Shown here one piece after another: positions 42,401 through 55,539 of a stretch of DNA of 64,000 nucleotides. The notes below the pieces were generated by a model. It did not search any database. It was not told where the DNA came from and was given only the letters and a program-made list of their open reading frames with translations. Where the stretch lies: contig CM034103.1 of the NCBI GenBank assembly GCA_019914945.1, forward strand, positions 4,216,001-4,280,000, given 5' to 3'. The stretch is from Typha latifolia. Its lineage: Eukaryota > Streptophyta > Magnoliopsida > Poales > Typhaceae. Position 1 is the stretch's first letter. Every line of letters begins with the position of its first letter. The position numbers and the translations under genes were made by a program.

Positions 42401-43919
42401 CTGCCAATTACCATATAAATGAGATAAATTAACTATAAATGCTCAATGACTTTAATACTCTTAAGTATGTGTCCTAAGGTTAACATAAAAATAAAAAAAA
42501 AGGACTAAATTTTACACCTTATTTGGGAGAAAATAAGAGAAGAGAAGAGAAGAGAAAGTCTAAGAGAGAAAATATGTTTTTAATGTGTGGATCGAATTTT
42601 TAGGAGAGAGAGATTAAGGAAGAGAAAGAAAGATAAAAAAATACTTAAACTTTCATTTGTCTTTCTTCAAAAGTGGAGAGGAAGAGAGTAAAAAAGTCGA
42701 AAGAAAACATAGACAGTTTTTATTTTTACTATTCCAATTATGCTCCTATTCTATTCTATTATTTATCTAAATCTTTTATATTCTATTAACAAATTTAAAT
42801 AAGAATAGATATTGTATCTTGTCCCGAATATTATAGAATGTGAATAATATATCTCACATATATTATTTCTATTGTTTATCATAATTTTATTTATTTAGAA
42901 GAGAAATCTTATGGATTTTATAGTTTTTTTTTAATTTATTTTTTATTTTCTCTTCTTTTCTCTTATTAAATTAAATAGAGTAAACATATATTTCACTTCT
43001 TTTTTCTCCATTACATTTAAATAAGATGAGAGAAAGTTATATATTCTCTTCCTTTTTGTTCTCCTTTTTTTTTTCTCTCCTCTTTTATCCATCATGTAAA
43101 ATCAAACAAAGAATATTATAAGTATTTTTTTTTTATTATTTCAGCTGCTGTTTGGATAAAACTAACGTCTATAATGTCCATATGGTAGACTATGGTAAAC
43201 CATGCATTTGTGTTTATTATCTCAATAAAAAAAATTATGGAGTAGTCAGTCGTTACCTGAGAAATAACTCCAAGTACACCGAGAGAAACCTTAGCAGCAT
43301 CCAACTCAGGGTGGCCGCCGTCCAACTCTCTAACCTTAGCGTACCCTTCCTCCGCCGCCGCCGGTGTGACGATTCTCATCCCGACGACGTACTCGTGCAC
43401 GGCGCTGCCCTTGCCCCACAAAGAGCTACCGTGCGCCCCCGTCGACAGTAAACCCCCGACCGTCACGCCCCACCAGTACGGCGTGTACGGGAGCGCGAGC
43501 CCCACGTCCGCCGCCGCTTCTATCAACTCCTTCACCGTTACTCCGCTCTCCACCGTGATCACCATCCTCGCCGAGTCGGCGTTAACAATGCGGTTGAGCT
43601 GCCGCGTGCTAATGAGGAGGCCGTCGTCGCCGTCGGGACAGGCCAGCTTCGGGATACTGTGGTAGTACCTCGTCGCCACCTTCATCTTCTTCCTGCGGGC
43701 CGTCGCATTGGCCACCGCCTCGACGAGCTCCTGCTCCGAGGTCGGGTAAACGACGCCGCCGGCGCGGCACGTGGAGCGGTCAGGGAAGGCGCCGTATGTG
43801 TTGGTGATCGTGCAGCCGGTGGCGGTCCCAGACGAGCATGTGATCGATTCCGGCGGAGGGCTAGAGGATGCAAGAGAGATCAGTAGTTGGAGAAACCCAA
43901 GTAGGTGAATAGCTCTCAT
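39470..43919 (-). CDS. GULLO: L-gulonolactone oxidase-like secreted flavoprotein
   Basis: Three exons on the minus strand: 43257-43919, 40376-40631, 39470-40287 (stop included), joined by GT..AG introns, giving 578 residues, normal for plant GULLO proteins. ATG at 43919 is followed by a signal peptide (~1-19). FAD-binding PCMH domain: [17 protein letters not shown] ~81-97, [12 protein letters not shown] ~101-112, and [19 protein letters not shown] ~151-169. The C-terminal ALO domain contains the HWGK motif (~481-484) near the active site. A Cys-rich tail ([15 protein letters not shown], ~538-552) is typical of plant GULLOs. Family knowledge: oxidises L-gulono-1,4-lactone in a minor ascorbate route; plant members act weakly and are often extracellular. 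The 5' leader has (GA)n and (AGT)n runs (43960-44000 on plus) and a TA-rich box near 44010-44022. Intron 1 (2.6 kb) contains L1 debris. Intact. Confidence 0.95.
40760..41720 (+). pseudogene. Shuffled L1-like LINE fragments in GULLO intron 1
   Basis: On the plus strand, antisense to GULLO. 40890-41010 reads like the end of an L1 reverse transcriptase ([20 protein letters not shown], then IYLGL). 41055-41300 reads like the linker before the reverse transcriptase ([13 protein letters not shown], then a GD..NTH..F-like run after a frame shift). 41480-41690 reads like its N-terminal part ([20 protein letters not shown], then FYQRY). So the C-terminal part lies before the N-terminal part: the copy is rearranged or made of two insertions. 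Frame shifts and stops throughout. Confidence 0.65.
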
Positions 43920-43956
43920 TGTTCTATGAAACTCCTTATTATCTGTCAACTGGAAC

Positions 43957-43989
<33 letters not shown>

Positions 43990-44034
43990 TCTCTCTCTCT
44001 CGATATGTATATATATATATACACTGTTAATTTA

Positions 44035-45857
44035 GGGGCGATGCCAATTACTTGGCAATCATTATCCGAATTTTACATACCAATTGATTCAGAAGTAGTA
44101 TTATTATAGTTGGTATCGTACCAAACAGCTTTAAATTTTTAAATAATTAATTATCTAATACGATATCAGATCTTCAATAATAAGTGTGGCATTCGAAAAC
44201 GTAGTAAAGATATATGATATTACATTGTTTATTTGTTAACTAACAATTTAAACTTTTAACTGAAAAGGTTATCTAACAAAATATCTATGTTTATTTATTA
44301 TTTATCAATTGTGCATATGATTTTAGTGCATTTAATATCTAAACTAATATTAATTGAAGTCTGCTTGTTGGAGGAGCGGGTGCACCGAATCTTGTCCTTC
44401 CCAAAGAGATATTGCAATCATCCATATTATATTATTGGATGAGCTAGTCGTAGTTGAGGTACGTACCCATACGTTAAAATTAACTACCACCAACTAGATC
44501 AAAATTTATTGGATTGGATCCGATTAGAGATCGGATGGGATCATAAAAAAGAAAATAATATTTTCTTTTGACACATGAAATTGAACCCACAGTTTGGTGA
44601 CGTCCTACCTGGGACATTGTCTCTTAAATGTACAATCTTAATTGAAAGAAATAAAATAATTAGGATAAGTTCTGTTCTTCACGTGAACAAGGATCGGAGA
44701 ATTAAATTAAATTTTTTTTGTTTGCATATGTGCTCTTAAAAGGTATATATTTACGCAAAAAATTGTAATATAAATTTTTTAAGATATTTTATACGCATAT
44801 CTTAAAGAAAAATTAGGTACATTACTCACTTTTTATTGCTTCGTTATAAAACATAATAATTGCCTCGAATAAATTTATATAAAAATCTGTATTTAGTTAC
44901 TAGACTTGAATAAATATATTTTCAATATATATATATATATATATACAACTTTGTCCATAGGCTGCAGGAGTAGCCGTTGGCTTGTTCTCTTGAAAGGATT
45001 CTTGAAACTTTGTATCTTTCAAGGGGAGAGCAACTCATCTTTGGAGAAGAATATTGCATCAGCTTCATAATTGGAAGCTTGTTGTTGTAGTATTTTTTTT
45101 CTTTTTTTCTTTTTTCCTTCTCTATTCTGTTTTGGATCATCTCTTTGTTGTTATAGTTATAGTTGTTTCACGACTAAATTATTTTTCTAGACATCTAGAT
45201 ATTGTATAAGTAGTTAACATGCAAAATTAGTTAGGCTTTCAACTAGTACATATATACATTACAAGTATATACTACATTGTTGGTCCGTATTTAAAATTTT
45301 CAATCTGTAAATTATTATAATTTATACTAAAATATTTAGTATGTTAAAAATATTAAAATTAATAGTCTTTTATATCTATTCATGATTAATAAAATAATAT
45401 TTATTTGCTTAAAATTTCATTAGAAATTATAATTCTTTGATATATGTCAGATATTTAGTATGAATTTTTCGTATGAGTTTTGTTATCTGACCCATTACTT
45501 AATAATTAAAATGAAACTCTAACAATAAACAAAAACGAAAACTAACTTTTCTATATTTTAATATAAGATCATGACACAGACCAATAATCACAAGAACAGA
45601 ACGTTGAGATTAAATAGCACATATTAACGTTTAAGGTGGTCAAACTAAATATTTTAATATAAATTATTTAGTACATATTAAAGTTTAAGGTGGCCAAGTC
45701 TAATTATTTTACTTAATGAGGAATATTATTATAGTTAAAATATCCTACGTAAATAGGAACAGTAATGCGGTGGTATGGCTGACGTACATGTTAACCTTTG
45801 ATATCTGTCAACTTCGAGGGCTGAGGTAAATCTAAGTTGCACTCAACTCTTCTCTAT

Positions 45858-45892
<35 letters not shown>

Positions 45893-47040
45893 GGTAGGGT
45901 TGACGTATATATGCATGTGGTTAAGTTAACAACCAACCTTTTAATAATAATAAGAATAATAATAATAATAACTCTATCTACCAACCAAATCAAAATTTAT
46001 TGCATTCTATTAGATCTGATCATAAAAAGAGAAATAAATATTTTCTTTTGGCACGTGAAATTAATCTCACAAGTTTGGCCCTATATATATGAGGGCGACG
46101 TCCTACCAGTAAGGGCCCTCTTTCTTAAATGAACAACTTAATCGAAAGAATGAAATTATTAAGATAGTCCTATAGTTTTCGTGAACAAAGATGGTGGGCT
46201 TAAATTGAAGTGTTTTTTTTTTCATGGATATACTTAAAATTATTTATTTGAGTATATACCCATCTAAAGTTAATATTTGCATGTATCTCAAAATGTATAT
46301 TTTTTGCAGAAATATTTTTCCAATTAATTTTTAAAAAAAAGTTGAGTCTCAATAATTTAATAAAAAAATGTAAAAATGTATAAAACTAGAATCAGATGTT
46401 TTATCTATTTATATTTAAATTATTTTAATTTTAACGGTTAATTAACTTTAAGGGTTGTGCATACTAAAAAATAATTTTAAAAAGTATAAATGCAAAAATT
46501 GTGCCTTGAAAGGTATATAAATATATATATATATAGAAAACTCTAATTAAATGAATTTTCTATGTCCATAGGCATTCTTGATCTAAGGGGAGAGCAACTT
46601 CTATTTGGAAAGGAATATGAATATATTTATTAATTAAACACTGGAGAACAAGATGAATGCCCTTCTTCTCTTTTTATCATCTCTAGTTGTTATAGCTATT
46701 TCATGACTAAGTTAATCTTGGTACCGTTCGCTTTTATTGAATAAGTTCATAATTAGTATAGGTATTCTAATTTTTTAATACAAATGTAAAAGAGGTTATT
46801 CTAGTACTATAGGCTATTCATAAGTTTTTTTATTGTAAACTAGTATTCAGTGATATTCCACACATTTTGAAATCGTTTAGGAAACTGTATAAGCAATAAG
46901 CAGAATTGTAGTTTAACTCTTTCTATGTATTCCTTAGTGTTATTAAATAAAATACACTGAGAAATATACCAGTTTATAAATGGTATCAAAGCAGGAAAGA
47001 ACCCTTGTTTTGCTTCCGCCATTTTAATAATTTTTTTTCT
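44035..47040. repeat. Diverged direct duplication upstream of GULLO
   Basis: About 44470-45185 is repeated at about 45960-46720. Shared blocks in order: AATCAAAATTTATTG / ATCATAAAAA / ATATTTTCTTTTG; GACGTCCTACC; TTCTTAAATG / CGTGAACAA; GTCCATAGGC; GGGGAGAGCAACT; GTTATAG..TTTC(A)TGACTAA. Identity is moderate and indels are common. No coding or terminal repeats, so the origin is unclear (old segmental duplication or worn LTR pair). A (TA)n run at 45861-45888 lies in between; 45600-45720 also contains a short tandem repeat (ACATATTAA(C/A)GTTTAAGGTGG). 46721-47040 shows nothing recognisable. Confidence 0.55.
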
Positions 47041-47175
47041 TTGGTATTCTCACCATGACGAAAGATGTAGAGAGTACTAGGAATGCTGACAAAATGGTCC
47101 ATCATATCTATATTTGTTCATCATTCTGATCATCAACTCGGAGCGATTCTAGTCTTTAAGCCTCACAATGGAGAC

Positions 47176-48239
47176 TGTTCGGTTTTTAGTATTGGCAATG
47201 TGTATAAAATATTCTAAGTGTTTTTATATATGTAGATGAGTATTTATACAAGTCTAGAAAATATTTGGTTTGAAGAATTGCAAAATCAAAGGAGAAAAGT
47301 TTTCGCGTTCACAGCGCGTTCGCACAGACAAAGAGTAGCGTTCACAAGCGCGTTCGAACGTGAGCGCAGGCGTTCGCACAGACAGTAACTAATATTCACA
47401 ACCACATTCGAACGCGAGCGCAGGCGTTCGCATAGACAGTAACTAGCGTTCGAACGCGAGCGCAGACGTTCGCACAAATAGTAACTAGCGTTCACAAGTG
47501 CGTTCGAATGCGAGTGCAGACGTTCGCACAAACAGTAAGTACTGCTTCTACGCGCGTTCGAATGCAGTCTTGGCCATTCGAACACAACTTGTGAATATCA
47601 AGCCGCCGCGTTCGAACGCACTTGGGCCCGTTCGAATGCACCTGAGATCAAGTCAGGCCGTTCGAATGCACCCAGGTCGCGTTCGAACGCACTTATGAAG
47701 TTTGCAATTTTTGGACTTTCATGAGTTTGGATAATACTTGAATTTGACTCTATCTTGTAGATTATATATAAGTATTGTGATGCCCTAACTCTAGGGTGGT
47801 TGGTGAAGCAATTTGAAGAAAAACTCTTGAGGCTACATCATTTTTTCAACCAACAAGATCTTACTCTTCTACAAGGCTTAATCTTTCGTCTTAAGGGCTA
47901 TCTAGATGAAAGATCAATCTCAAGGGCTACTGAGGTTGGATATCAATCACGAGAAGCGGTGAATCGTGGGTTCTAGCGAGCAAGACTGAGAGGAACAAAT
48001 TTATTTCGATCGACGGGTTATTTTGTGAGTCAGTCTTATAACTACTACTATTCTAGTAATTGATTTTGATTCGAGTTTGGATCCGTGGTTTTTTTTTTCT
48101 GTTTTGGTTTTTCTACGTTAAAATCTTGGCGTCCATCTTTACTTTTATTTTTTAATATTTCTTCCGCTTTTTACTTAAGCAAATGAGTGATATCATTGCC
48201 TAGGATTTAAATACATATGTGTGTCTAGGCGTTTTTTCA
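47176..48239 (+). mobile_element. Solo LTR with TG..CA ends and 5-bp target duplication
   Basis: Starts TGTTCGGTTTTTAG at 47176 and ends GGCGTTTTTTCA at 48239. The pentamer GAGAC precedes it (47171-47175) and follows it (48240-48244), exactly what LTR integration leaves; removing LTR plus one GAGAC rejoins the copia gag motif NGD-NYEMW. It is 1064 bases long and contains a TTCGAA-rich minisatellite (47316-47700). A truncated relative lies at 18836-19620. Confidence 0.9.
47316..47700. repeat. 54-bp minisatellite dense in TTCGAA, within the solo LTR
   Basis: Units begin (G/A)CGTTCGCA at 47316, 47370, 47424, 47466 and 47520; lengths are 54, 54, 42, 54, then a partial unit. The 42-base unit lacks 12 bases. 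Each full unit carries CGTTC(A)CAAGCG-like and GTTCGAACG(C/T)GAGCGCAG parts. The palindrome TTCGAA occurs ten times between about 47355 and 47700, and CpG is far denser than in surrounding DNA. The antisense open frame here merely reads the 18-codon repeat. Confidence 0.85.
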
Positions 48240-48734
48240 GAGACAACTATGAAATGTGGAGTTGATCGATGAAGATCTCTCTCCGCACAAGGAAAAGTTA
48301 GAATTTATCGATGGATTCATCCAAATTCCTTCTCAAATGATGAAACAAGAGGAATATTTCCTGTGGAAGCGATGTAAAGATTTGATCCCTTCATGGATTC
48401 CTTCTCAAATGATGAAACAAGAGGAATAGTGATCTACTCAACTACAACATATAGAATATGACAAGACCTTAAAGAGAGATTTTCTAAAAGCAATGCACCA
48501 TATCAGCTTCAATGAGAAATTTTATATCTTCATTAAGAACAAATGTTAGAACGTGAGAAGAGGAATGCCTTAATGCAGTTCCTTATAGGGTTAAATGAGT
48601 CTTATAATGCCTCATGTGGGTAGATTCTTCTAATGCAACTACTTCCAAGTAACTAGAACACTTATTCCCTTGATATCCCGAGAAGAAAAACAACGAGAAC
48701 TTTGGAAATACAATGGGAAAAACCGAAGTGACTA

Positions 48735-51700
48735 AAGATTTTTGATAAATCTCATGTATTACATCAACAAGAACATGTTACAATATATAGAATTGGATGA
48801 AACTATTCCCACTAATCTAGGCACATAATAGGATCTAATCAGCTGAATAAAAGAGAGATCCCACCAATCAAGGCTATGTAATAGAAAACTTGGTGCTTCG
48901 ATTAATCATGTGTTAACTTTCCAAGGGTGGACATGGACGTGCTAACATGGTGCTCTATCATGCCCCCGCAAACGCATGGGTTAGGTAGGACACTAAGCTT
49001 GGTCCGATGAAGAAGAAATGGTTTCCGAGCCAATGGTTTAGTGAGCGAGTCAACAAGTTGCTGAGTTGTATGAACATGAGAGATACGAAACAATTTTCAA
49101 GAGACTTGATCATGCACGAAGTTAAAGTCAATGGCAATGTACTTCATACGGGAATGGGAATGGAAGACTGAATTGGAGCATAAGTAGCTCTAACATTGTC
49201 ATAGTAGATGGTAGGAGAGGTTGGGAGAGAGATAGCAAGTTCAGAAAGCATGTTGGTGAACCAATTTACTTATGTAGTAGCAGCTGCAATTGCACGACAG
49301 CTTCTGTGGAGGAGAGCGGACTATGGTAGATTGTTTCTTAGAGCTCCAACTGATGGGATTGGAACTAAGAAATGCAATGTAAGAAAAGGCAGAGTGATGG
49401 GTACGTATCAAGAGGAGAGTGAGTCGAAATAAGGAGAAAGGTCTAAAGTTTGTTGTTTCATGCTCGAGGAGCTTGAAGAAGACCATAGAGAGCTTTGTGT
49501 AATTTACAAGCATGAGAAAGATGTCGAGAGTCAACAAAGCCTTGAGATTGTTGCATATATATATATATACACAATCAAAGAGCATGCCTTATAAAAAGGC
49601 ATTACTAATATCCAATTGATTCAAGACCTAACCACGAGTCACGGTAATAGTAAGAATGAGTTTAATAGTGGCTAGTTTAACAACCGAGCTAAATGTTTCA
49701 GTGAAATTAGTTCTGAATAGTTGATGAAACCTCTTGGCAACAAGGCGAGTGATATGATCCGGGTAAATTGGGTCGGTCTAGAAGATGGGCCTTAGGCCAA
49801 GTTGGTCCACTCAAAGGGTATTGTGCTGGGCTCAATATAGTTATCCACTCTATTTGCTTATTTACTTATTGCATTTGCTTTAGTTTAGTTCCACATTGAG
49901 TAATGGACTAAGCCCACTTGTATCTCTCCCGTATAAATAGGCGGGCTAACATTTGAGGATCATGGATGAATTATTATGAAACTTATGGCTTGAGCCCACT
50001 TCTCCTCTTTCTAGTAGTCTAGGATTTGACTCATCATAGTTATGTCCCTCTCTCCCTTATTCAACTGGTCGTATCTTCTCGACCTTGAAAGCCAACTCTC
50101 TCCTCCCTCATCTTCTTTGCCTTGTGCAGCACCCCGATCTAGCCTACACCATCTCATTCACCTCCTCCATGTCCTAAGATCTTCCCCATGCCCATAGGCC
50201 TTCCACCATCCATCGACGACCTCCACCTATTGATCCTTAGGTTCCACCTTTCACGTCCATCTCGCAACCATTTAATCTTTGGTCAATATCTGCATAATAA
50301 CTCTTAATCTACTCATCCGATCGACCTAATTTTGATTTAGTTGGATCTTTGACTCCCAAGGGAACAACTTATCAGAATATTAGATCTTTTGGATGGTTAG
50401 ATCAATTAGAATTTATCTCAAAATATTCACTTCCAAATCTATTCTGATCCAGCACAGTATTTGGTAAAACCTTGATATCTGAAAATCCACATATCGCCCT
50501 TAGATCTCACAACCCCATTCCAGAAAGATAACTTAGAGATCTATCTTCCATCCAAATCTGATAAGTATCTAATGGTCGGATCATTAGTAAATCAGCCCGG
50601 AAAGTATGACTATATTTAGATCCAAATCAGATCTCAATCATCATCTATTTTGAATTCTTTCCTAGATTTCCTTAACTATCCTTCTATATCTTCCCTATCC
50701 CCTTCCATCAAATTTCATCTACCATCCATAGCCATTCCATCTCCACTAATCTTCCCTAATTTTCCATAATCATCCTCCATCTAACCACTAACGGTTAGAT
50801 TCGATACGTTCTACGGACGCCCTGATCATATCGACCAATGGAACCATCTAGTGTTACGAACTAGATTTAGACTGATTTAGACTTAAGAAAATTATATAAA
50901 TTTAGGTGTGGTAGCCTAGTGAGTTAGGATTTTAATAGTCTTGGTTTTACCTAAATTAGAAGTCGGGATGAAAAGATTTAAATAAAATAGTAGAGAAAGA
51001 TCTAATGAGACAGATTAATAAATATCTGACGTTGCAGCGGTCATCGGAGGGTGGTGGTGGATGACCGTATAGAAGGGTGGTTGTTGGACATAATAGTGGC
51101 TATATGTTAGAGGTAGAATTTGAGTTTCTAACTTAGATCTACTCCTAAAAAAATAAATGGCTATGATTAACTTGTTTCTACTCCTAGATTATCTTACTCT
51201 TACTCCTAAGGTAAACTCAAGACTAAAATAATTTTTGAGGATGCTTGGATGATTAAACAAAGAAGCTCCGCCCCTTTATATATAGAGGTCAAGTACAATG
51301 AGTTTTACTTAGACTTAATCATAAAGGTTTATACGACTCAAACTAGGACTTATTTTAGAGGCTTACTTAATTAAACTTGTCTTAGTGGCTTAATATGACT
51401 TAATTAGACTTTTCTTAAAGACTTACATAAGTATTAATCAATTAAAAGATACATAGGCTCAATCCATTGAGCCCAATATCCTTGTGATATGATCCGATCT
51501 GATCCGGTTCACATCATCTAAGTTCCTTTAATCCTCTAGACCCATTTACATTTGATAATGTTGTGTGTGTCTATGTGTGTTTCAGGGGGTGGAACAAGGT
51601 GTTGTTGGTTTTCAAGGTAAGATATTCTTCATGCATGGTAGAACGCTAATAAGGGTATTTGTTGACTTGAGTGGAGGAAGGTTCTACTTGAGAGGGAGAG

Positions 51701-52100
51701 GATGAGGTAGTAGTGGTTAAAGAGAAAGGTTTTTCTAGTTTGTAGATATTATTTTGGGCACAAGTAGCTATGCGAGTAGGCTGGATCAGTGTAGGAGCTG
51801 GGGAGGAACTCAGGTCAATTGTTTGGTTGGTATCGGTGGGGTCATGGCATGAGGTAGAGAGATTCGTTATGGAGATAGTTGAGATAGTAGGTGTTGCAAA
51901 TGGAGGAAATTTATTTACTTGTGGTGGAGAATGATGAGAAGCATCCTTGAGAGATGACGAAGAGGAGGCATCATATTGAGTAGTATAAGAAATTCTCATT
52001 ATTAAATGTAGTGAAATGGGTAATATTATAGAGTCAAGGTTGTCTTTTGTGGGTGTAGGTAATATAGGTAGTAACAATCTGATTCTAAAAGTCACAAATA
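48735..52100 (-). mobile_element. Degenerate copia element on the minus strand, interrupted
   Basis: Reading the minus strand: 51646-52095 is the hinge before reverse transcriptase (IATCAQNNIYKLEKPF); 51510-51640 reads EEYLTLKTNN then NIIKCKWV, the start of reverse transcriptase; the frame resumes at 49757 with RLVAKRFHQ, TFSSVVKLATIKLILTI and LDISNAFL; RNase H ends at 48902-49140 with TQQLVDSLTKPLARK. A purine tract GCGGGGGCA (plus strand TGCCCCCGC, 48961) precedes a short 3' LTR starting TGATAGAGCACCATG at 48960 and ending near 48735. The gap 49757-51510 is a later insertion. Confidence 0.7.
49757..51510. mobile_element. Insertion within the copia reverse transcriptase, LTR-like
   Basis: Begins near TGATATGATCCGGGT and ends near TGATATGATCCGATC, where reverse-transcriptase reading resumes. 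49750-50150 has a TATA-like GTATAAATAGG (49931) in LTR-like DNA; 50150-50860 is C/T-rich with no domain; 50920-51500 is partly homologous to the LTR family at 20560, 55540 and 57060 (GGATGAAAAGAT, GACGTTGCAGCGGTCATC). Probably two overlapping insertions. Confidence 0.5.
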
Positions 52101-55100
52101 ATTTGATAAAAAATAACTAAATAAAATAAACTAATTACAGATCATAGAATGTAAAATTTTGTATAATCGAAATTACTATTGGATATTATTTTTTTAAGAT
52201 CAAGTTGCTCTCCACTAATTATTTTTGAAACAGTGGACGTCGGTCTCCTAAGATTCAACGACTGCCTTATACTTGAAAAGATGTTGTTATCTGAATACAT
52301 TATCGAACTATGTACTCTTTCTCAAATGAGACAAAAAGATGCAAATAAACTTGACCTACGCGTGCGAACCGAACCGAATCGCGTTGGGCAGCACGTGTGT
52401 GTGTGAGTTGATATACATAGACGCCTTTGCTGACAAAATAGTCATCCTTTCGAGGCCCAAAACCTATGAGAAATTTAACACTTATATAACATACTAACAT
52501 TTTTTAAATATCTATTATAATATCAAACTTGCTTCTCTTTATTTCTTATTGCCATGATACCCACTTTAGAGTCAATTTTCATTCACTTCATTTCACTTAA
52601 GGATTTGAATAAGTCAATAAATGACATTAAAATATGCTTTAAACTTTTTAATCTAGTATTAATAATCTTTAGATCTCACTTAAATCTGAGCTCAAAGTTA
52701 ATAAAATATTCATGTCAAATATATGATATTTTCGATAGTAATTTTGTCCAAAGTTTTATTAATAAAAATAGAAAGATACTTAGAAAATAATTGATTAGAA
52801 ATATACAGATCAGAATGTGACATAGTTTTGTAGGGAAAGATGTGCTAAAAAAAACAATATCTAGATACAAAAAAAAATGATTTGAGTGAATATTAGAAAA
52901 GATAAAAGAATGGTGAGGAAGAGGGAAGCCTAGATACACGCATGGGCATGAGTGAGGTTTGAGTTTATAGTTATTATATGGATGAAGCAAAGGATAGCAA
53001 AGACAACCAAATACCCGAAGGGAAGTGTAATTTGGTTGATAACTAAATTATTTATCACAGTTTCTTCCCTCACACTCACTCTTATCTAATAAGAAATAGT
53101 TCTCTCCAAAATACTTCATGTTTTATGTATAAATGACGAATATGTTATAACATTTCTCCGTACATCAATGAAAAGTAGAGTTGCTAAAATCTTTTGAAAT
53201 GTAAGGCGAGGGCAAATTGATAAAAACAAATAGTGAAATATACAATAAAAGCATATAATTGGGAGAAAGTGCAACATAAAACATTTCTCAGATTTTTAAG
53301 ACAAAACTCTCTATATTTTTTTAGAAAAATTAAGTATGTGTCATGAAAATTGTACTAAATATTATTATTAAATTTATAAAATATACGTGCAAGTTAGCCA
53401 TTTCAAACTCATATTAAATAAATCAGTAAATTATATTAAATAATATTTTTTATTTTTTTACCTAGGTGTACATATATATTTTTTTGAGTTTTTTTTATAA
53501 GCCATGGAAAAAAAATGAGCTCTTTTATAATAAAAAAATTATTTTTGGAGAGAAAAGATTGATAGGATAATAAAGTGAATCATGTCAAAAGTAAAATTAA
53601 AATTAATTTATATTTATATTAAAAAAATTATTTTATTCTTATTTTATTTATTGGAGACTCAACTTAATTAGTAGAAAAAAAAAAGGTTAAAACGATGTTT
53701 ACTTACTAACTTGACCAGGGTGCATTCCAAATTTATTGGGGAAATACGGCAAACATAGGAGGGAGGATATGTGAGAGGAAAAGCTTGCTGGATAGGAGAC
53801 GAACAAACTAGGGGAATTCAAGCATGAGAAAGAGAAAGCAGTGAAGGAGAGATGAGATGTAAGTTTCTAGAAAGAAGAAGGCAGTGGATGAAGAGGGAGA
53901 GAGATGGAGAGATGGAAAGGGTGGGTTTACTAGTGTTAGATTGTTAGTAGATCTTTTTTTCCTTGTTTCTTTTGTTTGTAATAGTTGAAAGGGCTTTGGG
54001 AGTTCTTTGAGGAAGGGGAACAAACAATTTATGGGCGGGGCTGTCCCTTAATAGTTATCTTTAGAGAAAAAATCGTTTTTTAAACTACATTGCAGGCTCT
54101 GACTCTTTTTTGAATGAAATTTGATATGTTATTGATTTTCTGAGTTTTCCTCTTTTATAATATAGGTTCTGCAGTTAAATGAATTTGGTCTCTTATAGTT
54201 ATAGTGGATTAGGCATGTAATTGTAGTCTATAGATTGAACGATTTGAGTAGAACTTTGCTATTAAATATTATCTAGCTACAAGAATGTATATTTGTGTAT
54301 GAGGCAACAGGATACAATTCATTTAAACTTGTGTTCTAAAAAGGCGTGTTAAGATCTGATGTATATCAATTTAAATCTGATCCATATCTATATCTATTTA
54401 GATAACCTTCTCTACTTCAACTTTTATTACCTCTCTTGCTTCAACTACCAATATTCTTAACCTAACCCTAAGCCCTAAGCCTTAATGCTGCAGCTGACGA
54501 TAATATCACACACGCACACACACACACAAAGAAAAGCTATGATACCATGTTCTCCAACTTTATTACTAGCTGCAGTTTGGTTCGTTTGCCTACTTTTGCC
54601 TCTATGTTCACCCTTCTTTCTACAGTTGTTTACTGAATAATAGTATGACTATTTTGTGACTCCTATTCAGATGTTTCCATATCTATTCAAATCAGTGGAG
54701 ATAGGGAGGAGGGATACTCATCAATTGAGTCAGGCCCAACTCGAGAAAACGAAAGAAAAAGTCGGTCTGGCCCGAGCCAGTTCTAGGCATGGGTTAGGCC
54801 TCTTAGACAGGCCTAAGGATTTGGGTTTGCATTTGGGTCGAGCTTTAGAAACCCGCCAAGAGCTACTCCAATTAGTTGTGGTTTCGAGTCCAAAATATTC
54901 TGGGGAAAATAGCCCACGGGCTTTTTGAGTAGTAACAATTAGATCAAAATATATAGTTCACATAAAATTACAAACCAATGCATGTTTAATACGATCATAC
55001 CGTGTCATTGACAACTTTCTGAAATATTTGGCAGGCAAGATGAACGAGAAATTATTCTTAAATCTCTATCTTGGGATGATCATGAATCAAATTACCCAGC

Positions 55101-55535
55101 CTAGTTTGGCTTCCATATAAGACCATGTCACCCTCCTAATAAGTAATAACCTTGATATTAATTAGTTGGAAAAAAAATTATAAATAGCATCTTACTTTTG
55201 GACCTAATTCACAGTTCGATCCATGCATGATATCTAAACCAACTGGCTCTTAATATCATGTTAGTTAAATACTTAAGCTGTAATGTACTAGATCAACTAT
55301 GTATATCATACTACTAATTTTATGATATATATTGTTAGTCCATTACTTAATAACTAATTTTTTGGCATATTTAATGTGGTATCATAGCTAGCAAGTTCTC
55401 CTAAGGTCAGAGGTTCAAACTTCATTAACCTGCTTTTATTCTATATTATATATCTAGTATTGCAACATAATAGGCTGTCGTTACAAATCAGATTAGTACT
55501 GATCCATTCATAGGAAAGTTTTAAGATTATTTTGG
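52101..55535. other. AT-rich intergenic region, no gene recognised
   Basis: No supported coding region. 54650-54930 contains a GGCC/GAGCC-rich patch that looks like a fragment of an LTR or MITE. 54510-54527 has a short (AC)n run. The rest is ordinary AT-rich DNA. Confidence 0.45.
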
Positions 55536-55539
55536 TTCA

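Larger units (their letters stand above)
47041..48640 (+). pseudogene. Copia gag remnant split by a solo LTR
   Basis: 47060-47175 reads VHHSDHQLGAILVFKPHNGD, which resembles the start of copia gag proteins. The frame picks up at 48243 with NYEMWS, then a KISLRTRKKLEFIDGF-like run, and later QDLKERFSKSNAPYQLQ and ESYN motifs. Between lies the solo LTR 47176-48239. A ~45-base piece containing ATTCCTTCTCAAATGATG is also duplicated (about 48319 and 48393). Several stops; no integrase follows on this strand. Confidence 0.65.
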